This document shows positions 44,328 through 53,889 of a stretch of 64,000 nt of DNA, piece by piece (position 1 is the stretch's first letter; the number at the start of each line of letters is the position of its first letter). The translations under genes were made by a program, and so were the position numbers. The stretch covers positions 33,007,501 through 33,071,500 of the forward strand of contig CM060883.1 in NCBI GenBank assembly GCA_030762935.1, written 5' to 3'. The notes below the pieces were generated by a model. It was not told the DNA's origin. It saw only the letters and a program-made list of their open reading frames with translations, and did no database searches. This DNA is from Hymenopus coronatus (Eukaryota > Arthropoda > Insecta > Mantodea > Hymenopodidae).

Positions 44328-44390
44328 TTCCAGAAAGTTTATGTCGTTATTTGCTAGCTATAAAAGAAGGAAGAATTGCGGTGCAGTGTT
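44328..44390 (+). promoter_or_regulatory. Heat-shock element plus TATA box, module 1
   Basis: TTCCAGAAAGTTT at 44328-44340 has two perfect inverted nGAAn units and a weaker third. TATAAAAG follows at 44359-44366, 31 nt from the element's start, and GCAGTG at 44383-44388 could act as an initiator. More TTC units (CTTCTCCAAGCTTCGGCTTC) lie just upstream. Confidence 0.45.
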
Positions 44391-44836
44391 GCGTTGTGAA
44401 CTGTACTGAGTCGTGAGTGACTGGAGTGTTAGAGCTCAGTGATGCACGAGCCATGGATGGCGTGCACCCTTAAACTGTCCACGCATCGAAACGTTCAGTG
44501 AATTATTTGCAACAGTGAATCAAAGACTAAACTTGTAACTAATTGTTGAGTAAATATAGACATTTGTTACATTATTGTGACTACGACCTGAGACGATAAT
44601 CACCGAAAGTGTGAACGGCTTGCTTTGTAAGTATTGACTGATTGTCACCATCCATTGATACACCTGATATAGTGGACACGTGTGCCGGCAGCAAATTCTT
44701 TAATTGTTGAAGCTGCGATTGCTACACCTTTGCGAGTGGATATATGTGATGTCAGAAAGCTCTTTATCGATGTATTCACCATTGATATACCCGAGTGAGT
44801 TTATGACACCTGTGTTGGTTTTGCACGTGCGAATGT

Positions 44837-44906
44837 TTCTGGAAACTTCCTGCCACGTGATCTACAGGTATAAAAGTGTAACAAAGCCCTGCCTAGGGTT
44901 CAGTTT
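44837..44906 (+). promoter_or_regulatory. Heat-shock element plus TATA and initiator, module 2
   Basis: TTCTGGAAACTTC at 44837-44849 is a perfect three-unit heat-shock element (TTCnnGAAnnTTC). TATAAAAG is at 44869-44876 and TCAGTT, an arthropod-type initiator, at 44900-44905, with 33 nt from the TATA start to the initiator A. This is a textbook core-promoter arrangement, but no coding frame follows. Confidence 0.5.
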
Positions 44907-45715
44907 TAACTGGGAATGCATAGTAAGCAGCTGAGCGAGTTTCCACCAAATATGCATAGTGTGTAGAAGTAACCGTCGCCGCAACGAAAGTCGAAAGGCA
45001 GAATTGTTGCAGATTCTGACTGTAATCAGTAGAGCTCGGTCCAGGATCACGAAATTGCTGGACTGAGGTTCGGTGCACACAGAGTATAACTATGACGTGA
45101 TGGAGTAGGCGTGGTCTCTACAGCCCGTTTCGAAACGTGTTGCACTATCTAGAATTGCTCACTGCCTGGCCTCGTTCAGTTCCTGCTCGTAATATACCAG
45201 TGAACACTAAAAGAAAGCGCAAATTGGAAATGTCGAAAATACTAAAGGATAATTGTTCGTCATTGAACAAACTTGTGGATAATTCAAACATATTTTGAGT
45301 GACAGGAGGAGAGCCTTTTCTTTCGATACAGTAAAGATGTATCTTGTAATTCACTGCAATGAATTGTCAGTGAGTTTGGTTGATTCGTGCTCAGTGTCTT
45401 TTCAAATCTCTGCACATTATTATTCTGAATTATTTGTATCAAACTTTATCCTTTTATTTGTAAATATACAAGGTGTTTTTACTTAATAATCATATGAACA
45501 ATTGTTTTATTGTGCTACGTAATGAATTAGAACGATGCATATATCAGTACAAATAATGAGCTACTTTTGGAATAGATTATACCTCAAAGTGTGCATGTTT
45601 ACGTTGCAAACCCCTCTCCTCTTTATACTGCTGACTACTCTGTGTGTTCGCAACTGTGTGCACTTCGGAACCCAAAACCGAGCTCTAGTAATGAGTTTGT
45701 GGAACAAATAGAGTT

Positions 45716-45728
45716 GTTTGTTGCAGCG
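45716..45728. repeat. Target-site duplication of the LINE, 3' side
   Basis: GTTTGTTGCAGCG, identical over 13 bp to 51592-51604 (14 if the next A is counted). It marks the insertion of the whole 5.9-kb element. Confidence 0.9.
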
Positions 45729-45745
45729 ATGATGATGATGATGGT
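45729..45745 (-). repeat. (ATC)n tail of the LINE
   Basis: On the minus strand the element ends CACCATCATCATCATCATC. A short trinucleotide tail instead of poly(A) is usual in the I group. Confidence 0.8.
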
Positions 45746-45968
45746 GTTTAAGGGCGCTCAACTGCCGAGGTCATAACCGCCCTTATGATTAAAACTTGGC
45801 AATAGCCAGTAAGAAAATACCAAACAAAAAAGTAAACACAAATAAAAGAGCTAACACAGTTGAAACGGAAGTAACAGAAACGTCCAGCCCTCTAACCAGA
45901 GCTGGATATAAAACTCCATCTAAAATCAACACATTAAAACCAAAAGAGTTTAAAAAACCGCTATCACA

Positions 45969-48900
45969 CTAAAACGTCAAGGTAAAAGAAACTTTTGCTA
46001 AAAATTTAAAAACCCTGTCCACTGCTCTTGGGTCATCTGCCAGGACCTCAGCAAGAGAGGCCGGCATGCCCATAGATGACCGAATGTGTGCCAGGTGACC
46101 ACACTCCAGCAACACATGACGAACTGTCTGTGCCTCCCCACAGAGCGCACAGACAGGAGCAGGTTCACGTTTAAAAAGGTAACTGTGAGTAAAAATACAG
46201 TGGCCAATTCTTAGCCGAGCTAGTACTACCTCCTCCCGGCGGAATAAACGAGAGGAGGTTACCCAGTTGACAGGGAGGTCCTTCACCTCTCGCAGCTTAT
46301 TACCACGGAGAGCCGACCACTCCGCATGCCAAGTCGAAAAAACGGCTCTCCGTACAGCCACTCTAAAATCTTCTGCTGTTGAATGGGTAATCGTAACACT
46401 GGGCGCTGTGACTGCCGATTTCGCTGCCAAATCCGCCGTGTCATTCCCTGGCAAGCCAACGTGTCCAGGAATCCATGCGCACTCCACATTAAAACCAGAA
46501 GCGTGCAAAATGTGGAGAACGTCCTGGATGCGCTGCACCAAAGGATGGTAATTGTACAGCTCACGAATGCTCTGAAGGGCACTAAGGGAATCACTAAGAA
46601 TAAGGCAGTCACCTAATTTTCGACGTCGAATATACAGAAGGGCTTGATAAATAGCATATAGCTCGGCAGAATATATAGATGTGCAACTAGGCAAACCGTA
46701 AGTAGAAGTTGCGGTGCCAGTTACAAAGGCACATCCAACACCGTCGGGGCTCTTACTACCATCGGTGTAAATACAAATACGGCCACTGTATTTGGATAAA
46801 AATTCTAAAAAGCAACGACGAATACTATCAAGAGGCGTAACAGATTTCCCGTAGAGCGTCATCCCGAGATCGACATGGGAGGTAGCGCGTAACCAAGGGG
46901 GGTGTATACTCTCTCCCTTGGATAACAGCCGAGGAATGTCAACATGGTGCTGGCGTAGAAGCTCACGGAAACGAAAACCTGCTGGCCTGGGGCTCAGAGA
47001 GCGGAGGCAGTATCGCTCGTGCAGCTCAGGGGAGAAAAACGCGTGATAAGTTGGATGCCCAGGCATACACTTCAGCCCACAGCCATAATTAGCAAGCAGG
47101 ACATCACGCCGACAACGCAGAGGAGGTTCTCCCGATTCGGCGTAGAGGCTAACAACTGGGCTCGTTGGAAAAGCTCCAACGGCCACACGGATGCCCTGGT
47201 TATGGACTGTGTCTAACCTTCTGAGCACTGAAGGTCGAGCTGAAGAATACACAATGCTGCCATAGTCCAACTTCGAACGAATCACAGCACGATAAAGACG
47301 GAGCAATGTCGTCCGATCCGCACCCCAAGACTTGCCACTTAGTATCCGTAAAAGATTTAGAGAACGGTCACATCGTGCTCTAAGCTGTGCTATTTGTGGT
47401 GCCCAACAAAGTTTCCGATCGAAGATCAAACCAAGGAATCTCGCCTCGTCTGCGAAAGGAAGTAAATCTGGCCCGAGTCGAAGAGACGGCGGCATATGCC
47501 ACTTACGGCGCCAGAAGTTAACGCAGACTGTCTTCTCAGCGGAGAAACGAAAACCGTGTTTCGAGCTCCATGCATAGAGATTGTCCAAACACCGCTGGAG
47601 ACGGCGTTCCAAAAACGGTGTACGCTGAGAAGTACAGAAGATGGCAAAGTCGTCCACGAATAAACAGGAAGAGACACCTTGAGGCACACATAGTGATATG
47701 GAATTTATCGCAATAGCAAATAGAGTCACGCTGAGTACCGAGCCCTGCGGCACTCCGTTCTCTTGAATAAAATGGTTAGAAAAAACCGAACCCACCCTCA
47801 CTCGAAAAACGCGGTCCCGCATAAACTCCTGAATGACCAACGGTAGGCGTCCACGTATGTTCCAGTTGTGCAGAGAACGCAATATTCCCGCCCGCCAACA
47901 CGTGTCGTAGGCCTTCTCGAGGTCAAAAAATATCCCAACTGTGGGGCTGTTCTTAAGAAACCCGTCCATAATCTGAGTTGACAGAGAGACAAGGTGGTCA
48001 GCAGTTGAACGTCGTCGTCGAAAGCCACACTGGATGTTCGTCAGAAGATTGTGGGATTCCAGCCACCACACCAACCGTCCATTGATCATGCGTTCCATCA
48101 CCTTGCAAACGCAACTGGTGAGGGAAATAGGACGGTAACTGGAAGGAAGATGGCGGTCCTTTCCAGGTTTAAGAATGGGTATGATGGTGGCCTCCCGCCA
48201 CTTGTCTGGAAAAATGCCATCAACCCAGACACGATTATAGACCTTGAGTAGGAAATCTTTGCCATCAGGAGAGAGATGTTGCAACATTTGGACGTGGATA
48301 CCATCTGGACCTGGTGCTGAGTGTCGTGAAGAGGAGAGTGCATTGTCTAGCTCTGCCAGGGTGAAAAGGCGATTATAATCCTCAAGGTTGCCAGAAAGAA
48401 ACGAGAATTCTTGAGATTCCACCTGGTTCTTAACTGTAAGAAACTCAGGGGAATAGTTGCCTGAGCTAGACACCTCAGCGAAAGCACTGCCTAAAGTATT
48501 CGCCACGTCAAATGTATCAACAACAGCTCCGGTAGGTGTTTTGAGACCGGCGATGGGCATATGGTTCGGTTTCCCAGCCACACGTCTTAACTTATCCCAT
48601 ACGACAGAGGAAGGTGTATATCGATTAAAGGAACCCACGAATTTATTCCATGACATCTTTTTGCTATCCTTAATAACCCGCCTAGAATGTGCACGCATCC
48701 GTTTATAGTGTATCAAGTTATCCAGTGTAGGAAAACGCTGGAAAACCCGTAGAGCTCGTCTGCGAGCGCGAATAGCATCCCGACAGTCAGCGGTCCACCA
48801 AGGTACCGGAAATCGACGGCTGTAGCCAGTCGAACGCGGAATGGATTGCTCAGCAGCAGAAAGAATGGTCCCTGTAAGATGTTCGACCAAGTGGTTCACA

Positions 48901-49658
48901 GAGTCGTGCTCTTCGTAGCTAAATTCAGCCAAGTGGGAGTACAGTTCCCAGCTGGCGTGGTCTAGGCGCCAACTAGGTAAACGGGTGGAACATACAACGG
49001 GTGTCAAGACACTAATACGACAAGGAAAGTGGTCACTAGAATGCAAATCCGAGATGACATTCCAGCATAAGGTGACTGCCAGCTGAGGGGAACAAATTGC
49101 AATGTCAATGTGTGGAAAACTATGAAATGCGTCAGATAGAAAGGTGGGCTCTCCGGTGTTCAAGAGAGCAAGATTCTGACTATCCAAGAAGTCTTTAAGT
49201 AGCGTACCTCTCGCACAAGCCCGAGGAGAGCCCCAAAGAGGGTGATGGGCATTCACGTCGCCTACCAATAAAAAGGGTGGTGGCAACTGCGAAATGAGGT
49301 GTTCTAAGTCGCTGTGCGAGAGGTCCGCAGATGGAGGCAAATAGATACTGCAAATGGTGAATGAAGCGGTGGGTAGCTTAATGCTGACAGCAACGGACTG
49401 GATTGCAGATTGTATGGGTACGGAGTTGGCAAAAATATCATCTCGAATAAGCATCATAGTGCCCCCATGTGCCGGGACACCGTCCTCCGGGGATAAATCA
49501 CATCGTACGGAGGAGTACTGCCTGATGGTAATGGTGTCCTGTGGACGGAGCTTCGTCTCTTGTAAGCATACAGCCAAGGGTTCATGCTGGCGCAGCAACA
49601 AGTCAAGCTCTGGTCGATGTGGTCGAATTCCGCGTATGTTCCAATGGAGGATAGCCAT
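45969..49658 (-). CDS. LINE ORF2: endonuclease / reverse transcriptase / RNase H
   Basis: 1229 aa, no stop or frameshift. It nicks target DNA, copies the element's RNA onto the nick and removes RNA from the hybrid. Domains: AP-type endonuclease at residues 1-220 (Asn in HWNIRG at 7, Glu in QETK at 34, GDVNAHH at 133-139, SDH at 208-210); reverse transcriptase at about 480-760 (FDLEKAYD 578-585, PQGS 637-640, FVDD 667-670 with the two catalytic Asp); RNase H at about 960-1085 (TDGSK Asp 965, SAEL Glu 999, LSDS Asp 1023, GNDTAD Asp 1073); C-terminal CCHC (C1170, C1173, H1181, C1186). All key residues are present. The start is the ATG 22 nt after the ORF1 stop; MAILHWNIRG is where family members begin. 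FVDD replaces the commoner F/YADD. Potentially active. Confidence 0.95.
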   Translation of the reverse strand: MAILHWNIRGIRPHRPELDLLLRQHEPLAVCLQETKLRPQDTITIRQYSSVRCDLSPEDGVPAHGGTMMLIRDDIFANSVPIQSAIQSVAVSIKLPTASFTICSIYLPPSADLSHSDLEHLISQLPPPFLLVGDVNAHHPLWGSPRACARGTLLKDFLDSQNLALLNTGEPTFLSDAFHSFPHIDIAICSPQLAVTLCWNVISDLHSSDHFPCRISVLTPVVCSTRLPSWRLDHASWELYSHLAEFSYEEHDSVNHLVEHLTGTILSAAEQSIPRSTGYSRRFPVPWWTADCRDAIRARRRALRVFQRFPTLDNLIHYKRMRAHSRRVIKDSKKMSWNKFVGSFNRYTPSSVVWDKLRRVAGKPNHMPIAGLKTPTGAVVDTFDVANTLGSAFAEVSSSGNYSPEFLTVKNQVESQEFSFLSGNLEDYNRLFTLAELDNALSSSRHSAPGPDGIHVQMLQHLSPDGKDFLLKVYNRVWVDGIFPDKWREATIIPILKPGKDRHLPSSYRPISLTSCVCKVMERMINGRLVWWLESHNLLTNIQCGFRRRRSTADHLVSLSTQIMDGFLKNSPTVGIFFDLEKAYDTCWRAGILRSLHNWNIRGRLPLVIQEFMRDRVFRVRVGSVFSNHFIQENGVPQGSVLSVTLFAIAINSISLCVPQGVSSCLFVDDFAIFCTSQRTPFLERRLQRCLDNLYAWSSKHGFRFSAEKTVCVNFWRRKWHMPPSLRLGPDLLPFADEARFLGLIFDRKLCWAPQIAQLRARCDRSLNLLRILSGKSWGADRTTLLRLYRAVIRSKLDYGSIVYSSARPSVLRRLDTVHNQGIRVAVGAFPTSPVVSLYAESGEPPLRCRRDVLLANYGCGLKCMPGHPTYHAFFSPELHERYCLRSLSPRPAGFRFRELLRQHHVDIPRLLSKGESIHPPWLRATSHVDLGMTLYGKSVTPLDSIRRCFLEFLSKYSGRICIYTDGSKSPDGVGCAFVTGTATSTYGLPSCTSIYSAELYAIYQALLYIRRRKLGDCLILSDSLSALQSIRELYNYHPLVQRIQDVLHILHASGFNVECAWIPGHVGLPGNDTADLAAKSAVTAPSVTITHSTAEDFRVAVRRAVFSTWHAEWSALRGNKLREVKDLPVNWVTSSRLFRREEVVLARLRIGHCIFTHSYLFKREPAPVCALCGEAQTVRHVLLECGHLAHIRSSMGMPASLAEVLADDPRAVDRVFKFLAKVSFTLTF

Positions 49659-49680
49659 TGAGTATATTATGGGATAAGTT

Positions 49681-51132
49681 TCAAATCGAAAGACGCTTCT
49701 GCAGATTGGGATTAGCTGGTCGGTTCAATTTGTTCTTCTTAGGCGTTGGGCTAGTACTATTTTCAGGAGCACGATCCTGCCGTTTCCGCACTGTCCCTCT
49801 GGCAGTGGCGGCAGAATCCTCCTGGTCCATCTCCTCCACAAGGGAGGTCCCTTCTTCAAGAGCAGTTTTAGGTCCAAGTAGTTCGAACCGATTGGATGTG
49901 CTGATCGGCGAAGACGGCCGTCGCCGATTCACGCCCTCCTCCCCAGATGACCCTTCAGAGGAGGATACACGTGTGGAGTTGCGTGAACTTTTCTTACCTT
50001 TAGATGACTTGGTAATAGATTGCACATTCTCTTTCAAGAAGTCTTGTCGTACATACTTGGTCTTAAACTGTTTTTCCGGGGCAGAAGACGTCGTGAATTT
50101 ACCAACTTAAGTTCCAGAGGTCGAGGTTTTCGGTGACAACTGTGCAGGACTATTCTGTAAGCTAGCGGATTTGGCAGATGTTGATACCAACTTGGGTGTA
50201 GGTGCCGAAGGCTTTGGCAGCGCTTGGGCTAAAATAACCTTTTCCGCAATTGTAGCCCCGTTCATATCGCCGGTCTGTGTTGCGATTTCCCGACGCGGTA
50301 CCGGTTTAGCTGCAACTGAGCTATAGGTACCGGACCTCGGGGCAGAGGGTTGGCGGAGTCGCAGGAGCTTCCGGGCTTCCAAGAAGGACACCTTCTCTTT
50401 CACCCGTATCTCCTGGATCGCTCGTTCCTCTGCAAAACGGGGGCAGTCTCGGGAACTAGATGGGTGTTCCCCGTTACAGTTCACACACGATGGAGCTGAA
50501 GCACAAGCCCCATCGTGGGAGATGTCACCGCAGTGGACGCAGGTGGACTTGCCGGTACACAACTCACTAGTGTGACCAAAACGTTGGCATTTAAAGCACC
50601 TCAGCGGATTGGGTATATAAGGCCTAACTTCGATGGCTTCATACCCTGCCCTAATCTTTTGAGGCAGATCAACCCGATCAAAAGTAAGAAACAGGGTACG
50701 AGTAGGCAGGAATTCACCGTTGATCTTACGTTGTACCCGATAAACAGCTGAGACACCCTGAGTCGCAAGATTTTCTTGGATCTCCTCAATGGACAAACCG
50801 TCCAACGCGCGGGTTGTTATTACACCGCGGGAGGAGTTCAGCGACTTGTGCACCTCGACCTTCACTGGATAGCTGGCTAACATGGTGGCTTTAAGTATTC
50901 TTGCAGCTTGCGAGGCGGAGTTGGCTTCGACAAGAAGTGTACCATTGCGAGCTCGAACGCAGGATTTAACAGGACCAGCAATGGCATCGAGACCCTTTTG
51001 GATAGTAAAAGGGCTCACCGTAAGGAACTTCTTACCTTCCTCTGTCCTATGAATAACCAAGTAGCGAGGACCACATGACTCGACTACTTCCTTTCCAACG
51101 TCTTTATTAAGGGGTTTTAATTTTGGTGCCAT
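49681..51132 (-). pseudogene. LINE ORF1 (gag-like nucleic-acid-binding protein), one in-frame stop
   Basis: Codes for the RNA-packaging protein of the element. The first part (51132-50107) is 341 aa starting MAPKLKPLNK, with an N-terminal half resembling the RNA-binding fold of other arthropod LINE ORF1 proteins and three zinc knuckles: C-x2-C-x4-H-x4-C at 179-192, C-x2-C-x4-H-x3-C at 198-210 and C-x2-C-x3-H-x6-C at 216-230. After TAA at 50107-50109 the same frame stays open to the TGA at 49681-49683, adding about 141 codons that include a Ser/Arg-rich basic tail and SNRFELL, a phrase common near this ORF1 end. So the gene was about 482 codons; the TAA is the only defect. It could be a sequencing error, a recent mutation or a read-through site. 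The zinc knuckles lie before the stop. Confidence 0.85.
50107..50109 (-). other. Premature TAA stop in ORF1
   Basis: Falls in the same frame as both ORF1 parts: 51132 minus 50037 is 1095, a multiple of 3. The context is ACT TAA GTT. One base separates it from several sense codons. Confidence 0.8.
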
Positions 51133-51591
51133 AGAAAAAATGGTATAAATTCATCCCCCAGTGCTCCCCACCCACCACGGAGCCCAACGAGGGGTCACCC
51201 CACTGGGGTGACAGGGCTACACAGGGGATATAGCGGGCTCGCCGTCCCACTCACCCTGGAGTTCGGTGTAATACCTAGTCCTGGCCGATTGACTAGGGGT
51301 GGGTTAGTCCCTAGCCTCCCGTTTAGGCAAATCAGAAACCAAAGCGGTGTATTAGGCTGCGCACCCTCCCCAGTTACTGAAAGACAGAAGCCCAGGCTCA
51401 GGTACGCAACCCTCAACCAACCAGGATATTCCTTTTCACCGACACGGGTCTCCACGCACGGCCTACACGTGGGTGGGCATTTTGACCTACTGACTCCCTC
51501 ACCACTCTGAGGTTGCCCACAGAGGGAGTCAAGGTGGCTCGGGACCCCGGGTGCGCCTAACCCGTACCTACCGTAGTAGGCCCCTGGGGGG
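51133..51591 (-). promoter_or_regulatory. LINE 5' UTR and presumed internal promoter
   Basis: About 460 nt between the target duplication and the ORF1 start, markedly GC-richer than the flanks. Elements of this group normally carry an RNA polymerase II promoter inside the first ~100-200 nt; no TATA is seen, and the exact site cannot be assigned. A 145-codon minus-strand frame crosses it but is likely fortuitous. Confidence 0.5.
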
Positions 51592-51604
51592 GTTTGTTGC
51601 AGCG
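51592..51604. repeat. Target-site duplication of the LINE, 5' side
   Basis: GTTTGTTGCAGCG, identical to 45716-45728. Confidence 0.9.
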
Positions 51605-51670
51605 AAAACAGCGTTTTTGTTACAATATACATTTCCCCAACTTGGAGCTCCCTATTATGAGAGTAGTAAA

Positions 51671-51897
51671 GCCGCGCCGTGGCAGAGTGGTTCGCCTCTC
51701 ACCTAGACAGCCGGGTTCGATCCCAAGCGACCGCATGTGAGATTTGTGGTGGACAAAGCGGCGCTGGGGCGGGTTTTCTCCAGGTTCTCCGGTTTCTCCG
51801 CCATCGTATTCCACCGTTGCTCCATCTTCATTCATGTATCATCAGTGTCACCACCTGCGATGCCATAAGCAGTTAAAGCGGGCGTCAAACACTACCA
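51671..51897 (+). repeat. SINE family S1 copy (variant 3' end)
   Basis: CGCGCCGTGGCAGAGTGG (A box TGGCAGAGTGG, perfect), then CCGGGTTCGATCCCAAGCG (perfect B box) only about 24 nt later. The body GGCGGGTTTTCTCCAGGTTC and CCGCCATCGTATTCCACCG is followed by CATCATCAGTGTCACCACC and the 3' end GGCGTCAAACACTACC, shared with 32933-33101 but not with 19381-19694. So S1 has at least two 3' subtypes. Confidence 0.8.
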
Positions 51898-52267
51898 AAA
51901 AAGAGTTATAACCCTTAATATTAGATTCAAAATATAATAAAAGTATGCTTGGAAATTATAATTTTTAGTTTATACTTCACCAAATGAACTGTTAGCCCCT
52001 TATAATAAGGGACATCAAATCGGGGAAATTTTGTATATTTCAGACTATGGTGTTCAGGTGTTATAATCCAAAAATATAATACTTTTCTCAAAATTTTGAG
52101 CCCATGCAATACAATATAGAGGATAATTCCAATTTCCACAATAGATACAACATAAAATAAAATTTGTTTATATATTTACAATATAATACATTTTCAAAAT
52201 TGTGCCAAATTAGCTCCAGCTTGTGGTAAAAGTTTCAATAATATATTATGGTAATATTTTCTGGCTA
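51898..52267. other. Unassigned AT-rich spacer
   Basis: About 370 bp, nothing recognised. Confidence 0.35.
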
Positions 52268-52961
52268 TAAAAATCTAATATGTTCCATTCGCATGACTTT
52301 TTCTGCATCTCTGCAAAAATTATTGTTAAAAAGCTTATACTTCTTTTTACTTCATACTGATTGACAAAATTATCACAAATAGTCCTATTACTTGCTTCCG
52401 TGTAAGTAGAAGGGAAATAAGGAAGTACCAAGGCTTAAAGTGTTAGTCAAAAGCTGATGGCTATGTGACTGAAGTTCCTTTGTTTGTACGGACAAAAATT
52501 GACAGATTCCTGTATGAGAAAAGTATGTTTAAGTTTTTCATAGCTGAAACCGAAAGCAAGGAATATCTCAAAGACGATCAACTCCACGGAAAATGGTATA
52601 TAACATAAATGGTGTGTTTTAACGTGCTCTACATTTTTAGTTTTTGTTTATCTCTTACGGTTTAGCAGTTATGCAAAATTCGTAAATTTCATCCAGAATA
52701 GTCTTCAGAGGCTGTTCCCAGAAAATTCAAGATATACATTTTATTTATTAGATAAATATCTTCAATATCTGATATTTTATCTAAATCGTTAGAGCCAGTT
52801 TTGAGAAAATCAAAATTTTCGGAAAAAAATCCATATAAATGGTAGTTGGGGGTGGAAGGATTTTCTTGAAAACGTCCGTGTCGCATCCTTGGAAGATACC
52901 AGACTTAGATACCAAGTATGGTATTAAACGGTCTTTTCGTTTTTGAATTATGCTGTCCACA

Positions 52962-53009
<48 letters not shown>

Positions 53010-53130
53010 CGGACCTTTTTCCAAAAATGCTTTATTTGGATTCAAAAGCCTCGGTATCGAATTTTTGGGTGGAATGCAATACCTTCTCTATACACTATGC
53101 ACATAGTACGTGTAGCAGAGAAAGTAAAAA
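52268..53130 (-). repeat. FamA copy, full length, with (CA)n
   Basis: Right end AAAATCTAATATGTTCC, left end CCTTCTCTATACACTATGCA and GCAGAGAAAGTAAAAA. A ~40-bp (CA)n run at 52963-53003 sits at the family's microsatellite site and produces His/Thr- or Cys/Val-repeat frames. Confidence 0.9.
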
Positions 53131-53889
53131 TGACCATGAATAAGAGCTTAACGTAATATTGTAATCTGTAGGTTTTAACCATTCAATTCTGTGCGCTGTG
53201 AATCGTTTTTAAAATTTCAAAGTGTGGAAATTTGAAATGCGATAGTAAAGCATTTTTGCACTCGCAACTTGTAAATGCAAGTAAATATGGACACTAAATC
53301 TAACAGCAATGAATATTTACCTCGGATACATTTAAAATTAATTTTCCGTTCAATTTAATGAAAACTTTAGAAAATTGGATTTTCAGTATTCCATTAATGA
53401 ACGATTGTACGCTTCTAAATTCAGTGAATTAAACTATGTGATGTAAAAGTCTGTCTGCGTTTCTGTTTCGAAATCCCCGGATGCTCGCATCTGTTTTAAT
53501 TAAAATCTTGTTTAGAAGTGAAGTTCTCAGAAACAGGACGTAATGTTTCTGTTTAACGCTTAAACGAGACAGCAATGTGTTGATAAAACACTTAAAAGCG
53601 TTCAGAGTAAAAACAAAAGCAGTGCAGCAGCAACGCACGTTAGAAGCTGAGGAGGTGTGTAGGTATGTGCTCCATTGAGATTAGTTGAAAAGCCCCGTGA
53701 GGTAGACCACACTCCTGACAGCACCGGAAATTAAAGATATCGGAAATGAATTGAAGTTTCTGACGCAAAGCTAACGCCATTTCTGCAGCTGTGTGTGACT
53801 TTCCTCATATTACATATTGGTTTTCTTCTTTCTTTCCTGCTGTTTGAGTATAAGCAGTCAGTATGGACTGCAGTGACCTCCCAAGCCAA
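53131..53889. other. Unassigned spacer
   Basis: About 760 bp AT-rich. A 69-codon minus-strand frame (53429-53638) is unrecognised. Confidence 0.35.

Larger units (their letters stand above)
43794..45715. other. Single-copy-looking DNA with two promoter-like modules
   Basis: About 1.9 kb. A dispersed repeat copy is at 43906-44185. Two heat-shock-element/TATA modules are at 44328-44390 and 44837-44906. No open frame above 80 codons on either strand, so any transcript would be non-coding, spliced, or an LTR-like remnant. Confidence 0.5.
45729..51591 (-). mobile_element. Full-length non-LTR retrotransposon (I-clade type)
   Basis: About 5.86 kb on the minus strand. Order: 5' UTR (51591-51133) starting with a C run and CAGGGGCC, ORF1 (gag-like, CCHC), 22-nt gap, ORF2 (endonuclease, reverse transcriptase, RNase H, CCHC), about 240-nt 3' UTR, and a short (ATC)n tail. 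RNase H after reverse transcriptase, CCHC knuckles in ORF1, a simple trinucleotide tail and a 13-bp target duplication fit the I-clade/group. Full length with identical target duplications indicates a recent insertion. Confidence 0.9.

Noticed and set aside
44200..45500. LTR retrotransposon with two LTRs about 510 bp apart
   Set aside because: The TATA modules are similarly spaced, but sequences around them do not align by eye, no TG...CA borders, primer-binding site or gag-pol were found.
46267..49677. Several 60-110 codon frames on both strands inside the LINE
   Set aside because: They overlap the 1229-aa ORF2 in other frames and have no independent support.
51195..51632. 145-codon minus-strand frame upstream of LINE ORF1
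   Set aside because: Lies in the GC-rich 5' UTR, crosses the target-site duplication at 51592-51604 and shows no domain; GC-rich DNA lengthens frames by chance.
52781..53156. Overlapping frames with Cys-Val or His-Thr runs
   Set aside because: Same cause: a (CA)n run at 52963-53003 within FamA.
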